Source: Gemmatimonadota bacterium (lineage in GTDB: Bacteria; Gemmatimonadota; Gemmatimonadetes; Gemmatimonadales; GWC2-71-9). Taken from it: 64,000 nt of DNA. Both the position numbers and the translations under genes were made by a program. The notes under the pieces are model-generated. The model was given only the letters and a program-made list of their open reading frames with translations. It was not told the DNA's origin and made no database searches. Position 1 is the first letter of the stretch, and each line of letters opens with the position of its first letter. Below are positions 24,845-33,734 of this stretch, in pieces. Location of the stretch: assembly GCA_003169895.1 (NCBI GenBank), contig PNAE01000013.1, positions 62,001 through 126,000 of the forward strand, given 5' to 3'.

Positions 24845-26077
24845 CTACACCGCCCGCACCGCCAGTGTCGCGTTGTGACCGCCGAAGCCGAACGAGTTGG
24901 ACAGCGCTACCCGCACGTTGCGCCGGCGCATTACGTTCGGCACGCAATCAAGGTCGCACTCCGGGTCGGGATCATCCTGGTTGATCGTCGGGGGAATCTC
25001 GCCGCGCGATGTCACGAGGAGCGAGATCACCGCCTCGATAGCGCCCGCGGCGCCGAGGGTATGCCCGGTCATCGATTTGGTGGACGCGAACATCAAGTCC
25101 CGTGCGTGCTGGCCAAAGACGGCCTTCACCGCGTTGGTCTCGGCGACGTCACCCTGCGGCGTTGACGTGCCGTGCGCGTTGATGTAATCCACTTCGTCGA
25201 GGGCGATGCTGCCGCTTTCGAGGCAAGCCCGCATCGCGTGAATTGCTCCGTGCCCGTCCTGCGGCGGCGACGTGATATGGAACGCGTCACCGCTGGCGCC
25301 GTAGCCGATCAATTCGCCAAGAATCTCGGCGCCGCGCGCGCGCGCGTGCTCGTATTCCTCGAGCACCACCATTCCCGCACCGTCGGCCATCACGAAGCCA
25401 TCCCGGCCCTTGTCGAACGGGCGCGAGGCGCGTTCCGGTGCGTCGTTGCGGGTCGACAGTGCCTTCATGTTGGCGAACGCCGCGATGGCGACGCCGGTGA
25501 TCGCACCTTCACAACCGCCGGTGAGCATCACGTCGGCCACGCCAGCGCGGATCAGCTGCCACGATGTCCCCAGGGCGTGTGCGCTCGATGCACAGGCCGA
25601 GACGGTCGCGAAATTGGGACCTTGGAGGTTGTACCGGATGGACACCAGACCCGACGCGATATCCGGAATGAACATCGGCACGAAGAACGGCGAGACGCGG
25701 TCGGGGCCCTTGGTCAGGAAAATCTCGCAGTTCTCCTGGAAGGTCATCATGCCGCCGATCCCCGAGCCGACGATGGCGCCCGAGCGCGGCGGGTCGGCAA
25801 CGCCATGGTCCAATCCCGCCTGCGTCATTGCCTGGTGCGCCGCTGCAATGCCCAACTGCGCAAACAGGTCGTAGCGGCGAGCTTCCTTGCGATCCATGTA
25901 GAGCAGCGGGTCGAATGCCTTCACCTCGCACGCGAACCGGACCGCCCAAGTGCTGGGATCGTACTTGGTAATCGGCGCCGCGCCGGACTTGCCCGCCAGC
26001 AGGTTGTTCCAGGTCTCCTCCACCGTAAGCCCCACCGGGGTCACGAGGCCGAGACCTGTCACGACGACACGGCGCAT
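24845..26077 (-). CDS. fabF: beta-ketoacyl-ACP synthase II
   Basis: A 410-residue KAS II that extends acyl-ACP with malonyl-ACP in fatty-acid elongation. From MRRVVVTGLGLVTPVG the sequence shows the Cys-His-His triad: SACASSAHALGT (nucleophile), NAHGTSTPQGD and GHTLGAAGAIEA, plus the C-terminal FGFGGHNATL. ATG 26077 is five bases after the acpP stop; an upstream in-frame start would overlap acpP and lacks family sequence. It is the last gene of the yceD-to-fabF lipid operon. Confidence 0.95.
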   Translation of the reverse strand: MRRVVVTGLGLVTPVGLTVEETWNNLLAGKSGAAPITKYDPSTWAVRFACEVKAFDPLLYMDRKEARRYDLFAQLGIAAAHQAMTQAGLDHGVADPPRSGAIVGSGIGGMMTFQENCEIFLTKGPDRVSPFFVPMFIPDIASGLVSIRYNLQGPNFATVSACASSAHALGTSWQLIRAGVADVMLTGGCEGAITGVAIAAFANMKALSTRNDAPERASRPFDKGRDGFVMADGAGMVVLEEYEHARARGAEILGELIGYGASGDAFHITSPPQDGHGAIHAMRACLESGSIALDEVDYINAHGTSTPQGDVAETNAVKAVFGQHARDLMFASTKSMTGHTLGAAGAIEAVISLLVTSRGEIPPTINQDDPDPECDLDCVPNVMRRRNVRVALSNSFGFGGHNATLAVRAV

Positions 26078-26081
26078 CCGA

Positions 26082-26321
26082 TCACTTCCCGAGCTTCTCG
26101 TGGAGATACTTGAGCGCATCGCCGACGGTGCGAAGCTTCTCGGCTTCTTCGTCGGGGATGTCGATGTCGAACTCTTTCTCGAAGGCCATCACCAACTCGA
26201 CAGTGTCGAGCGAATCCGCGCCGAGATCCTCCATGAATGACGCTTCGGGGGTGAGCTTCTCGCGCTCGACCCCGAGTTCCTCGACAATGATGTCCTTGAC
26301 CTTCTCCTCCACGTCGCTCAT
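26082..26321 (-). CDS. acpP: acyl carrier protein
   Basis: A 79-residue acidic protein that carries growing acyl chains on a phosphopantetheine arm. The attachment site [12 protein letters not shown] holds the modified Ser, and the overall helix pattern ([12 protein letters not shown] to LGK) is that of standard ACP. Its neighbours are fabG upstream (38 bases) and fabF downstream (4 bases), the common order in bacterial fab operons. Confidence 0.97.
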   Translation of the reverse strand: MSDVEEKVKDIIVEELGVEREKLTPEASFMEDLGADSLDTVELVMAFEKEFDIDIPDEEAEKLRTVGDALKYLHEKLGK

Positions 26322-26359
26322 GTGTCGCCTCGATTGCAGTGTTGAAGTGTGGTGCCGAC

Positions 26360-27103
26360 TCAGCCGACCATGCCCCCGTCAACGATCAACGTCTGGCCGG
26401 TAACATACGCCGCCAGATCGGAGGCGAGAAACAGGACCGCCGCCGCCACGTCCGCGGGGGCGCCGAGGCGACCCAGTGGAATCGCCTCCAATAACGCGGT
26501 CCGCGCGGCCTCCGGCAAGGCGGCCGTCATGTCGGTATCGATGAACCCCGGCGCCACGCAGTTCGCCAGTATCCCGCGTGCCGCGTATTCCTTCGCGACG
26601 GACTTGGTGAACCCGATCAGGCCGGCCTTGCTCGCGGCGTAGTTCGCCTGCCCCTTGTTCCCGGTAATCCCGACGACACTGGTGACGTTGATGATGCGTC
26701 CGGACCGGCGTTTCATCATGCCCTTGATCACCGCCTGGGTCGCAATAAATGCGCCCTTGAGATTCGCCGCGAGGACCTCGTCCCACTCCTCCGCGGTCAT
26801 TCGAATGAGCAGGTTGTCGCGAGTAACGCCGGCGTTGTTCACCAGGATGTCGATTGGCCCTAGGGTTGCCTCGCAATCGGTGATCGCGCGCCGCAGCGAT
26901 CCGGCATCGGTGACGTCGCATCCGAACCCGCGCGCCCCTTCGCCGATAGCGGCGGCAACCGCAGCGGCCGTCTCCGCGGAACGGCCCAGGATCGCGACGT
27001 GGCCGCCCGCGGCGTGCAGCGTCTCGGCGATGCTGCGGCCGATGCCGCGCGTGCTACCGGTCACGAGCGCGGTACGCCCGCTCAGGTCGATGCAAACACT
27101 CAT
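26360..27103 (-). CDS. fabG: 3-oxoacyl-ACP reductase
   Basis: A 247-residue short-chain dehydrogenase that reduces 3-oxoacyl-ACP with NADPH. The cofactor motif TGSTRGIG, the NNAG motif ([10 protein letters not shown]), and the catalytic Ser-Tyr-Lys set ([20 protein letters not shown], then K) are visible, as is the C-terminal [14 protein letters not shown] 27103 overlaps the fabD stop (ATGA), fixing the start; the frame stays open upstream, but that part is unused. Confidence 0.95.
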   Translation of the reverse strand: MSVCIDLSGRTALVTGSTRGIGRSIAETLHAAGGHVAILGRSAETAAAVAAAIGEGARGFGCDVTDAGSLRRAITDCEATLGPIDILVNNAGVTRDNLLIRMTAEEWDEVLAANLKGAFIATQAVIKGMMKRRSGRIINVTSVVGITGNKGQANYAASKAGLIGFTKSVAKEYAARGILANCVAPGFIDTDMTAALPEAARTALLEAIPLGRLGAPADVAAAVLFLASDLAAYVTGQTLIVDGGMVG

Positions 27104-28032
27104 GCCAGCATCCAGGCTTCGAGCTGCTCCGCGGTCCCCAGTGCGGTGCATCGCGCATCGGGCACGATGCGCTTGAGCAAGCCGGTCAGCGCGCTGCCAG
27201 GGCCGAGCTCGAGCCAGCGCGCACCGGGATGCCGCTCGGCAAGGCGGAGCATCGACTCGACCCAGCGCACCGGGGCGGTCAGTTGCGCGGCGAGCGATGC
27301 CACTGCCTCGGGAGCGGACGCGACAAATTCGGCCGTCGCATTGGCAATCACGGGAAAGGCCGGCTGGCCGAACCGGGCCTCGGTGAGCGCTGCACGCAAT
27401 CCGGCCACGGCGGGCTGCATCAACGGGGAGTGAAACGCGCCACTCACGTGAAGCTGAACGACCCGCTTCGCGCCGGCCGATCGGCACAGCTCGCTGGCGC
27501 GATGCACCGCGGCCGGGTCGCCCGAAATCACCGTCTGATCCGGTGCGTTGAGGTTGGCCGCAACCACCGTGGCGTCGCTATCGATACTCGCCTGGGCACA
27601 GGCATTTTCCACGTCAGCGGTCCCGAGTCCGAGCACCGCCGCCATCGCCCCAGGACGGGCCTGGCCTGCCTGGTACATCAGCTCCCCCCGGCGTCGCACG
27701 AGTCTCGCCGCCGCCGCCGCGTCGAGGGCACCACTGGCGACCCACGCCGAGTATTCGCCAAGCGAATGACCGGCAGCGCCGACGACGGTACCGAGCCGTT
27801 CGAGCGCCACCGAGAGTACTGCGGTCGAATGCGCGAGAATCGCCGGTTGCGCGTTGTGCGTCAGCGTGAGCTCGGGTTCGGGGCCGTTCCACATGAGCTC
27901 GCTCAGCGGCATCTCGAGCGCCGCGTCGATGCGCTGCAGTGTCTCGAGCGCTTGTGGAAAGCGCTCGGCAAGATCCTTGGCCATCCCCACCTTCTGCACC
28001 CCTTGCCCGGGAAACAGCAGGATGGTCACCAC
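27100..28032 (-). CDS. fabD: malonyl-CoA:ACP transacylase
   Basis: A 310-residue enzyme moving malonyl from CoA to ACP. FPGQGVQ opens the fold, GHSLGEYSA contains the catalytic Ser, and HVSGAFHSPLM contains the catalytic His. It starts with GTG 28032 inside the end of fabH, a seven-base overlap, and ends in an ATGA overlap with fabG, so fabH, fabD and fabG are probably translated together. Confidence 0.95.
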   Translation of the reverse strand: MVTILLFPGQGVQKVGMAKDLAERFPQALETLQRIDAALEMPLSELMWNGPEPELTLTHNAQPAILAHSTAVLSVALERLGTVVGAAGHSLGEYSAWVASGALDAAAAARLVRRRGELMYQAGQARPGAMAAVLGLGTADVENACAQASIDSDATVVAANLNAPDQTVISGDPAAVHRASELCRSAGAKRVVQLHVSGAFHSPLMQPAVAGLRAALTEARFGQPAFPVIANATAEFVASAPEAVASLAAQLTAPVRWVESMLRLAERHPGARWLELGPGSALTGLLKRIVPDARCTALGTAEQLEAWMLA

Positions 28033-29018
28033 CGAACGACCACGCTCGCCCAGGTGAACCCGGCTCCGAACGAAACCAGCATCGCCACCATGCCCGGCTT
28101 CAGTCGCCCTTCAGCTTCGGCCTGCTGTAACGCGAGCGGGATACTGGCGGAACTCGTGTTGCCGTACCGATCAAGATTCACCATGACCTTGTCCATCGAG
28201 ATACCGGCGTGCTTGGCGGTGGCCTCGATGATGCGCAGGTTCGCCTGGTGCGGAATCAGCAGGTCGATCGCCTCGGGCGGCAGCCCCGCGCGGCCAATGG
28301 CTTCGTCGGTGGCACGACTCATGGCGAGCACGGCGGCCTTGAACACTTCGCGGCCCGCCATTTTCACCAGGTGCTTCTTGTCGCGCAGCACCTGGTCCGT
28401 CAAGGGTTCCGCCGAGCCCGCACCGGGGATATACAGCAGCGGCGCCAGCGTGCCGTCCGAGCCCATGTAGCTGGCGAGCATGCCGCGGCCGTCGCCTTTG
28501 GCGCGCGTCAGTATCGCGGCACCGGCACCATCGCCGAACAGGATGGCGGTGGAGCGGTCCTCGTAGTCCGTGATCGACGAGAGTTTTTCCGCACCGATCA
28601 CCAGAATCGTGTCGCCGAGGCCCGCGCGCATCAGCCCCTCGGCGATGCTCAGGCCGAATAACCATCCGGGGCACGCCGCGACGACATCGAACGCCCAGGC
28701 GCGCGTTGCACCGAGCTGGGCCTGGAGATCGCACGCTGCCGAGGGCAGGCGGCGATCGGGCGTGACCGTTGCGAAGACGATCCCGTCGAGGTCTGCGGCG
28801 GTGACCCCGGCGCGCTCCATGGCCAGTCTCGCGGCCACCAGCGTAAAGCTGAGGAGCGTTTCGGTCGGACCGGCGATGTGTCGTTCCCGGATGCCCGTGC
28901 GCTCAACGATCCATTGATCGGACGTGTCGAGCGTGCGCTCGAAGTCCGCGTTGGTCATGATTCCGGCGGGGACCGCCGCGCCGATGCCGGCAATCATGGC
29001 GACCGGAGACGCTTTCAA
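28026..29018 (-). CDS. fabH: beta-ketoacyl-ACP synthase III
   Basis: A 330-residue KAS III that starts fatty-acid synthesis by condensing an acyl-CoA with malonyl-ACP. The Cys-His-Asn triad is visible: AACPGWLFG, IPHQANLRI and YGNTSSASIP. The SDQWIVERTGIRERHI motif is typical of the family. It overlaps plsX by four bases at 29015 and fabD by seven. Starter preference (acetyl or branched acyl) cannot be read from the sequence by eye. Confidence 0.95.
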   Translation of the reverse strand: MKASPVAMIAGIGAAVPAGIMTNADFERTLDTSDQWIVERTGIRERHIAGPTETLLSFTLVAARLAMERAGVTAADLDGIVFATVTPDRRLPSAACDLQAQLGATRAWAFDVVAACPGWLFGLSIAEGLMRAGLGDTILVIGAEKLSSITDYEDRSTAILFGDGAGAAILTRAKGDGRGMLASYMGSDGTLAPLLYIPGAGSAEPLTDQVLRDKKHLVKMAGREVFKAAVLAMSRATDEAIGRAGLPPEAIDLLIPHQANLRIIEATAKHAGISMDKVMVNLDRYGNTSSASIPLALQQAEAEGRLKPGMVAMLVSFGAGFTWASVVVRW

Positions 29019-30028
29019 ACGGTTGCCGGCGCTTCGTAAAGCGCCATTTCCGCAGCCGTGTGCGCGCTCAGTCCGTTCCGGACGGAATCCACCGCGCGCT
29101 GAATTGCGTTCTGGATCGCAATCGATGTCGACGCTCCATGGCAGATGATCGCGACGCCCCGCACGCCCAGCAATGGGCCACCGCCGTATGTCGACGGATC
29201 GAGAAAGTGACGGAGCGGTTGCAGTTCGCGCGATTCAAGCAAGGCGGGACTCTCTCGCCGGATGAGCTCGGTGACCAATCCACCCATCGACTCGTAGAAC
29301 TTCAGCACGACATTCCCCACGAAGCCGTCACACACCACGACATCAACCTGCCCATGGCTGGGATGCGGCACCACGATGTCGCGGCCCTCGATGTTGCCGA
29401 CGTAGCGGATGCGCGGTTGGCGCTTGAGCAGCATGTGGGTCTCGCGAATCACCGTCCCGCCCTTTTCGTCCTCTTCGCCGATGTTGAGCAGCCCCACCTT
29501 GGGCTCCGCTACTCCCATGAGATCGCGCATGTAAACGGTGCCAAGCCGCGCGAAGTTCACCAGCTCCTTCGAGGTGCAATCGACATTCGCGCCGGCATCG
29601 ACCACCAGCACCGTGCCCTTGACCGCAGGAAATGGCGAGGCGACGGCCGCGCGGTCCACGCCGTCGTGCAGGCCTAGCAGGATGGTCGCACCCGCAAGCG
29701 TGGCGCCGGTGTTCCCCGCCGAGATGAAGGCGTCGACCTCACCGGTGCGGTGCAGGTTCAGGCCGACCACCAGGGAGGAATTGGGTTTCTTGCGCACGGC
29801 GGCGAGCGGACGCTCCGCCATGCCGATTACGTCCGGCGCGGGGACGATCCGCAGCCGGGACCGATCGACGTCGCGGTGGCGCAGTAAGCGTGCTTCAATG
29901 TCGGGCTCCCGCCCGACCAGAATAAGCTCGAAGTCGCTCGGGAGCTCGCGCAGCGCCAGCACCGCGCCGTCCACCTCGGGGGCCGGCGCGCCGTCGCCTC
30001 CCATCGCGTCGAGCGCGATGCGGATCAC
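29015..30028 (-). CDS. plsX: phosphate acyltransferase PlsX
   Basis: A 337-residue protein that converts acyl-ACP to acyl-phosphate for phospholipid synthesis. The opening IALDAMGGDGAP, ISAGNTGATLAGA, NIGEEDEKG and VCDGFVGNVVLK are hallmarks of PlsX. It follows rpmF closely and overlaps fabH, so lipid synthesis and ribosome-protein genes are tied in one transcript, an order common in bacteria. Confidence 0.95.
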   Translation of the reverse strand: MIRIALDAMGGDGAPAPEVDGAVLALRELPSDFELILVGREPDIEARLLRHRDVDRSRLRIVPAPDVIGMAERPLAAVRKKPNSSLVVGLNLHRTGEVDAFISAGNTGATLAGATILLGLHDGVDRAAVASPFPAVKGTVLVVDAGANVDCTSKELVNFARLGTVYMRDLMGVAEPKVGLLNIGEEDEKGGTVIRETHMLLKRQPRIRYVGNIEGRDIVVPHPSHGQVDVVVCDGFVGNVVLKFYESMGGLVTELIRRESPALLESRELQPLRHFLDPSTYGGGPLLGVRGVAIICHGASTSIAIQNAIQRAVDSVRNGLSAHTAAEMALYEAPATV

Positions 30029-30031
30029 GGC

Positions 30032-30214
30032 CTAGTTGTCCTCGACCTCGAGCCGCTTCTTGCCCGCGTAGTAGCCGCAGGACGGACAGATCCGGTGCGG
30101 CAGGCGGGGCGCGCTGCAACGCGGGCAGGCCTGCGTCGGAATCCCCTTCGCGGTGTGGTGGCCGCGGCGCAGTCGCTTGCGGGACTTCGAAAGTTTTCGT
30201 TTCGGGACAGCCAT
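30032..30214 (-). CDS. rpmF: 50S ribosomal protein L32
   Basis: A 60-residue basic protein: MAVPKRKLSKSRKRLRRGHH is the classic L32 start, and two CxxC pairs (CPRC, CPSC) form the zinc-binding version of the protein. It lies between yceD and plsX, its usual place. Four bases separate it from plsX. Confidence 0.96.
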   Translation of the reverse strand: MAVPKRKLSKSRKRLRRGHHTAKGIPTQACPRCSAPRLPHRICPSCGYYAGKKRLEVEDN

Positions 30215-30221
30215 CGGTGCC

Positions 30222-30698
30222 TCAGTTGGTCGAGCCGACTGCCACGCAACTGCATGGCCCGGCGTTCAAATCGGCGCCGCACTTGGCGCACAGCCCCTTG
30301 CAGTCCGGCCGGCACAAGGGGAATGCCGACACCCGGAGGACGAGCTCCTCCCGCACCGCCGGGGTCACATCGATGACGTCCGCGCCGGCCTCGAGCGGAT
30401 AGACACTCGGATCCTCGACCAGGTCCGGATCGGCCGAGAACAGCGCGTCGACATCGTCGTCGAGGTCCAGCGTCACGTCCGTCACGCAGCGGCGGCACTC
30501 GCCCTCGAAACGGGCACGAACGTGACCTCGCCACAGGAAATCGCCGTCCCCGGCCCGCTGCAGCACTCCATCCACCTGCACCGGTCCAAGCAATCGAAGA
30601 CCCAAGCCCTCGAATGCCGGATCCTCCGGCTGAAGCGTCCCCTGCGTGCTGGTCGGATCGTCCCGCAACTGATTGATATGCAGCCGCAGCATAGCCAT
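30222..30698 (-). CDS. yceD: YceD/DUF177 family protein
   Basis: About 158 residues from ATG 30698 (MAMLRLHINQLR). YceD proteins are linked to 23S rRNA and ribosome assembly, and are nearly always next to rpmF, as here. The core FEGECRRCVTDVTLDLDDDV carries the CxxC typical of the family, and the C-terminal CRPDCKGLCAKCG is a second Cys cluster. A longer in-frame start exists up to 30905, but the extra part is not family-like and would cross the likely promoter at 30765. Confidence 0.88.
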   Translation of the reverse strand: MAMLRLHINQLRDDPTSTQGTLQPEDPAFEGLGLRLLGPVQVDGVLQRAGDGDFLWRGHVRARFEGECRRCVTDVTLDLDDDVDALFSADPDLVEDPSVYPLEAGADVIDVTPAVREELVLRVSAFPLCRPDCKGLCAKCGADLNAGPCSCVAVGSTN

Positions 30699-30764
30699 CA
30701 AAGTTAGCCGCCACGCCCGCTTTTGGTCAACCCGGAGAGCCTCCGCCGGCAGCGTACTCATTTG

Positions 30765-30773
30765 ATTGTAACA
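30765..30773 (-). promoter_or_regulatory. extended -10 promoter for the yceD-fab operon
   Basis: On the minus strand TGTTACAAT (30773 to 30765) is an extended -10 element (TGn plus TACAAT) about 65 bases ahead of the yceD ATG. No good -35 hexamer is seen 17 bases upstream, which extended -10 promoters can tolerate. Together with the region to 31197 this is the longest gap with little coding signal nearby. Confidence 0.4.
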
Positions 30774-30965
30774 CTTGACGTTGCACCGATTTGGCAGCGC
30801 GTCGGGTCCATCATAATCGGCCGGTCGTTCATGCTCCAAGTCCGGTCGGTCAGACCCGGCCTGAATGGCAGGCCAAGGAGAAACGTGGCTAATTGTCAAA
30901 ATCACTTAAGGGGAGGGGGGAACCCTGGCGGACGCTGACGCCGTTTCACTGGTGACCCGGATCTT

Positions 30966-31193
30966 ATGCCCGCAGCGGATGGCCCAGTGAATACGACGGC
31001 ACACTTGACCTCATTGTTCTTGGAGTACACACGCATCGGCCAGCGCTCCGGCGAGGCGTGGCGGCACCCCAACCGAGAGATGGATGCTGACGAGTACCTT
31101 TCGCTCTTGCGCCGCGTGCCAGACGGGGCGGGAAGGCGAGGCTATCTCGCCCTGCTCGCCGCAGACGAACCGGTAAGCCCGGTTCCTACGTAA
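30966..31193 (+). CDS. possible small protein, 75 residues
   Basis: A short frame with no recognised family (MPAADGPVNTTAHLTSLFLE, ending VSPVPT). It is slightly amphipathic in the middle (EYLSLLRRVPDGAG). There is no clear ribosome-binding site, and its last 20 codons contain a strong hairpin (31167-31185) downstream of ndk on the other strand. It could be real but may be chance coding between the yceD promoter and ndk. Confidence 0.25.
   Translation: MPAADGPVNTTAHLTSLFLEYTRIGQRSGEAWRHPNREMDADEYLSLLRRVPDGAGRRGYLALLAADEPVSPVPT
31167..31185 (-). terminator. hairpin after ndk
   Basis: GAACCGG (31167-31173) and CCGGTTC (31179-31185) are perfect seven-base arms with a five-base loop, 13 bases past the ndk stop on the minus strand. 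There is no T run, so a rho-independent terminator is weak; it may stabilise the 3' end of the sucCD-ndk mRNA. Confidence 0.35.
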
Positions 31194-31197
31194 CAGT

Positions 31198-31650
31198 TCA
31201 AACGGGATCACTACCGCCTCCGCCGAGGAGCGCTAACTCACGCTCTGGAAAGAAGAAAGCGATTTCGCGCCGGGCATTGTCATCGCTGTCCGACCCGTGC
31301 ACGGCATTGCGGCCTTTCGACTCGGCGAAGAGCTTGCGGATGGTTCCGTCGGCCGCCTCCGCGGGGTCGGTCGCCCCGATGGTGGCCCGCCACGCGGCGA
31401 CGGCATCGGGATGGTCGAGGACCAGAGCAAGGGCTCGCCCGGAACTCATGAATCCCACCAACTCCTCGTAGAATGGACGCCCGCGGTGCACCTCGTAAAA
31501 CGCCTCCGCCTCAACGCGGCTGAGCCGGACGAGGCGCATGGCCCGGACGACGTAGCCGGCCTGTTCCACGTGGGCCAGAATCCGGCCGGCCTTGCCGGCC
31601 TCGAAGGCATCGGGCTTGATCATTGCAAAGGTGACACGACCGGGCCTCAC
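31198..31650 (-). CDS. ndk: nucleoside diphosphate kinase
   Basis: A 150-residue enzyme that balances NTP pools through a phospho-His intermediate. [15 protein letters not shown] opens the fold, [17 protein letters not shown] is the substrate loop, and RNAVHGSDS carries the active-site His118. I chose GTG 31650, which overlaps the sucD stop as GTGA; ATG 31623 would cut the first strand. Direct coupling to sucCD is notable because NDK can interconvert the ATP and GTP made by succinyl-CoA synthetase. Confidence 0.93.
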   Translation of the reverse strand: MRPGRVTFAMIKPDAFEAGKAGRILAHVEQAGYVVRAMRLVRLSRVEAEAFYEVHRGRPFYEELVGFMSSGRALALVLDHPDAVAAWRATIGATDPAEAADGTIRKLFAESKGRNAVHGSDSDDNARREIAFFFPERELALLGGGGSDPV

Positions 31651-32519
31651 GTCATCCTCGTCCGCAACAGGGCCACGACGTCCACCGGCCGCTTCATGAT
31701 CCCGATCCCCGCCGCCTCGAACGCGGCAAACTTCTCCTCTGCCGTGCCGGCTGACCCGGAAATGATCGCGCCCGCGTGTCCCATGCGTCGACCCTTGGGT
31801 GCGGTCTGGCCGGCGACAAATCCGACCACCGGCTTCTTGACATGCTGCGTGATGTATTCCGCCGCTTCCTGCTCCGCCGTGCCGCCAATTTCGCCGATCA
31901 TCACGATCGCTTCGGTCGCAGGATCTGCATTGAACGCGGCAAGCACGTCGATGAAGTCCGTGCCGACGATCGGGTCGCCGCCGATGCCGACACAGGTGCT
32001 CTGGCCAAACCCGTTGCCCGTGAGTTGATGCACCACCTCGTACGTCAGCGTGCCCGACCGCGATACCAGTCCGACCGGGCCCGGCTGGCATATCGATCCG
32101 GGAATGATGCCCACCTTCGCCTGACCGGGCGTGATCAGGCCGGGGCAGTTCGGACCGATCAATCGGACGCCGCGCTCGGCGATGTAGGGCATCACCAGCG
32201 TCATGTCGAGCACGGGTACACCCTCGGTGATGCACACAACCAGCGGGATCCCGGCGTCGGCAGCCTCCTCAATCGCGCCGGCGGCCATCGCCGGCGGTAC
32301 GTAGATCACCGAGCAGTTCGCACCGGTCGCCGCGACGGCTTCGGCGACGGTGTTGAACACCGGAACGCTGCCTTCGAACTGGTGCCCGCCCTTCCCGGGC
32401 GTCACCCCGGCCACCACGTTGGTGCCGTATTCAATCATCTGCCGCGTATGGAAGGATCCCTCCCGGCCGGTAATGCCCTGCACCACGAGCCGCGTTTCCG
32501 ATCCGATCCAGACGCTCAC
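31647..32519 (-). CDS. sucD: succinyl-CoA synthetase alpha subunit
   Basis: A 290-residue subunit that binds CoA and carries the phosphorylated His during substrate-level phosphorylation in the citric-acid cycle. [12 protein letters not shown] and [14 protein letters not shown] form the CoA site, [12 protein letters not shown] follows, and [17 protein letters not shown] has the active His. Start GTG 32519 overlaps the sucC stop (GTGA), and the stop overlaps ndk the same way. Confidence 0.95.
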   Translation of the reverse strand: MSVWIGSETRLVVQGITGREGSFHTRQMIEYGTNVVAGVTPGKGGHQFEGSVPVFNTVAEAVAATGANCSVIYVPPAMAAGAIEEAADAGIPLVVCITEGVPVLDMTLVMPYIAERGVRLIGPNCPGLITPGQAKVGIIPGSICQPGPVGLVSRSGTLTYEVVHQLTGNGFGQSTCVGIGGDPIVGTDFIDVLAAFNADPATEAIVMIGEIGGTAEQEAAEYITQHVKKPVVGFVAGQTAPKGRRMGHAGAIISGSAGTAEEKFAAFEAAGIGIMKRPVDVVALLRTRMT

Positions 32520-33655
32520 GCGGCCGCCTTCGCCAGCGCCACGGCCTTCGACACGGCCGCATCCATGTCGCTCATTGCGGCCATGCCAACGCTCTCGAGG
32601 ATCCGGAACGCAGCCGCTTCGTTGGTCCCCGTGAGTCGAATCACGATCGGCACGTTGACGGTGAATTGCCTGGTCGCGGTCACGATGCCGTTGGCCACGT
32701 CGTCCGTCCGGGTGATGCCGCCGAAAATGTTGAACAGAATCACCTTCACCCGCGGATCGGCAGTGATGATCTTGAGTGCGTTGACGACCTTGTCCGGATT
32801 GGATGAACCGCCGATGTCGAGGAAATTGGCCGGGTCGCCGCCGTAGTACTTCACGAGGTCCATCGTCGCCATCGCCAGACCCGCGCCGTTGACGACGCAG
32901 CCGACGTTGCCGTCGAGCTTGATGAACGTCAGGTTGGCACGCCGCGCGGCCACCTCGCTCGGCTCTTCTGCGGACTCGTCCCGGAGGACGGCAAGATCGG
33001 GCCGGCGGTCGAGCTCGTTGTCGTCGATCACGATCTTGGCGTCGAGTGCCAGCACGCTGCCGTCCGGCGTGGTCACCAGCGGGTTGATCTCGGCCAGGGA
33101 ACAGCCGTTGGCCATGAACACCTGGTAGAGTTGCCGCATGATCTTGATCGCAGCGCGTGCCTGGGCCCAATCGCGATAGAGCGCCAGCGCAAGCTGGAGC
33201 GCCTGATGGGGCAGCAAGCCGTACCGCGGATCGACGGCGAGACGGGTGATTTTCTCCGGTGTCTTTGCGGCGACTTCCTCGATGTCGATGCCACCGGCGT
33301 CCGAAACCATGAATACCGGCTTTTGAGTTGCGCGGTCAAGGATCAGGCCGACGTAGCTTTCGGTCGCGATTTCGGCGGCCGGCACAACGAGCACTTTGTT
33401 GACGACCAGTCCCTTGATCGTCATGCCGAGAATCTGCGAGGCGTGCTCGGCGGCCTCCGCCGGAGTGCCCGCGAGCTTGACGCCGCCCGCCTTGCCACGA
33501 CCGCCGGCGTGGACCTGCGCCTTCACCACCACCGTTCCACCCACGCGGCGCGCGATCGCTTCGGCTTCTGCGGGAGTGGCCGCGACGTCGCCGTCGGACA
33601 ACGGAATGCCGGCGGCCTTGAGCAGGTCGCGCGCCTGGTATTCATGCAGATTCAC
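32516..33655 (-). CDS. sucC: succinyl-CoA synthetase beta subunit
   Basis: A 379-residue ATP-grasp subunit that sets nucleotide choice and binds succinate. The start GTG 33655 ([18 protein letters not shown]) has GAGGT upstream. [18 protein letters not shown] is the nucleotide loop, [11 protein letters not shown] binds metal, and [17 protein letters not shown] is the succinate/CoA region. It starts the sucC-sucD-ndk unit. ATP or GTP preference cannot be decided by eye. Confidence 0.95.
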   Translation of the reverse strand: MNLHEYQARDLLKAAGIPLSDGDVAATPAEAEAIARRVGGTVVVKAQVHAGGRGKAGGVKLAGTPAEAAEHASQILGMTIKGLVVNKVLVVPAAEIATESYVGLILDRATQKPVFMVSDAGGIDIEEVAAKTPEKITRLAVDPRYGLLPHQALQLALALYRDWAQARAAIKIMRQLYQVFMANGCSLAEINPLVTTPDGSVLALDAKIVIDDNELDRRPDLAVLRDESAEEPSEVAARRANLTFIKLDGNVGCVVNGAGLAMATMDLVKYYGGDPANFLDIGGSSNPDKVVNALKIITADPRVKVILFNIFGGITRTDDVANGIVTATRQFTVNVPIVIRLTGTNEAAAFRILESVGMAAMSDMDAAVSKAVALAKAAA

Positions 33656-33734
33656 GCTTACCTCAGCAAGTGGATCAGGACGGGGGCAAGGTAGCGGCGG
33701 AACAACGAGGGCGCCACACGCAAGAAACCGGTCG

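Noticed and set aside
32520-33170. Upstream extension of the sucD frame
   Set aside because: It lies inside sucC and is low-complexity; GTG 32519 with a GTGA overlap gives the family N-terminus.
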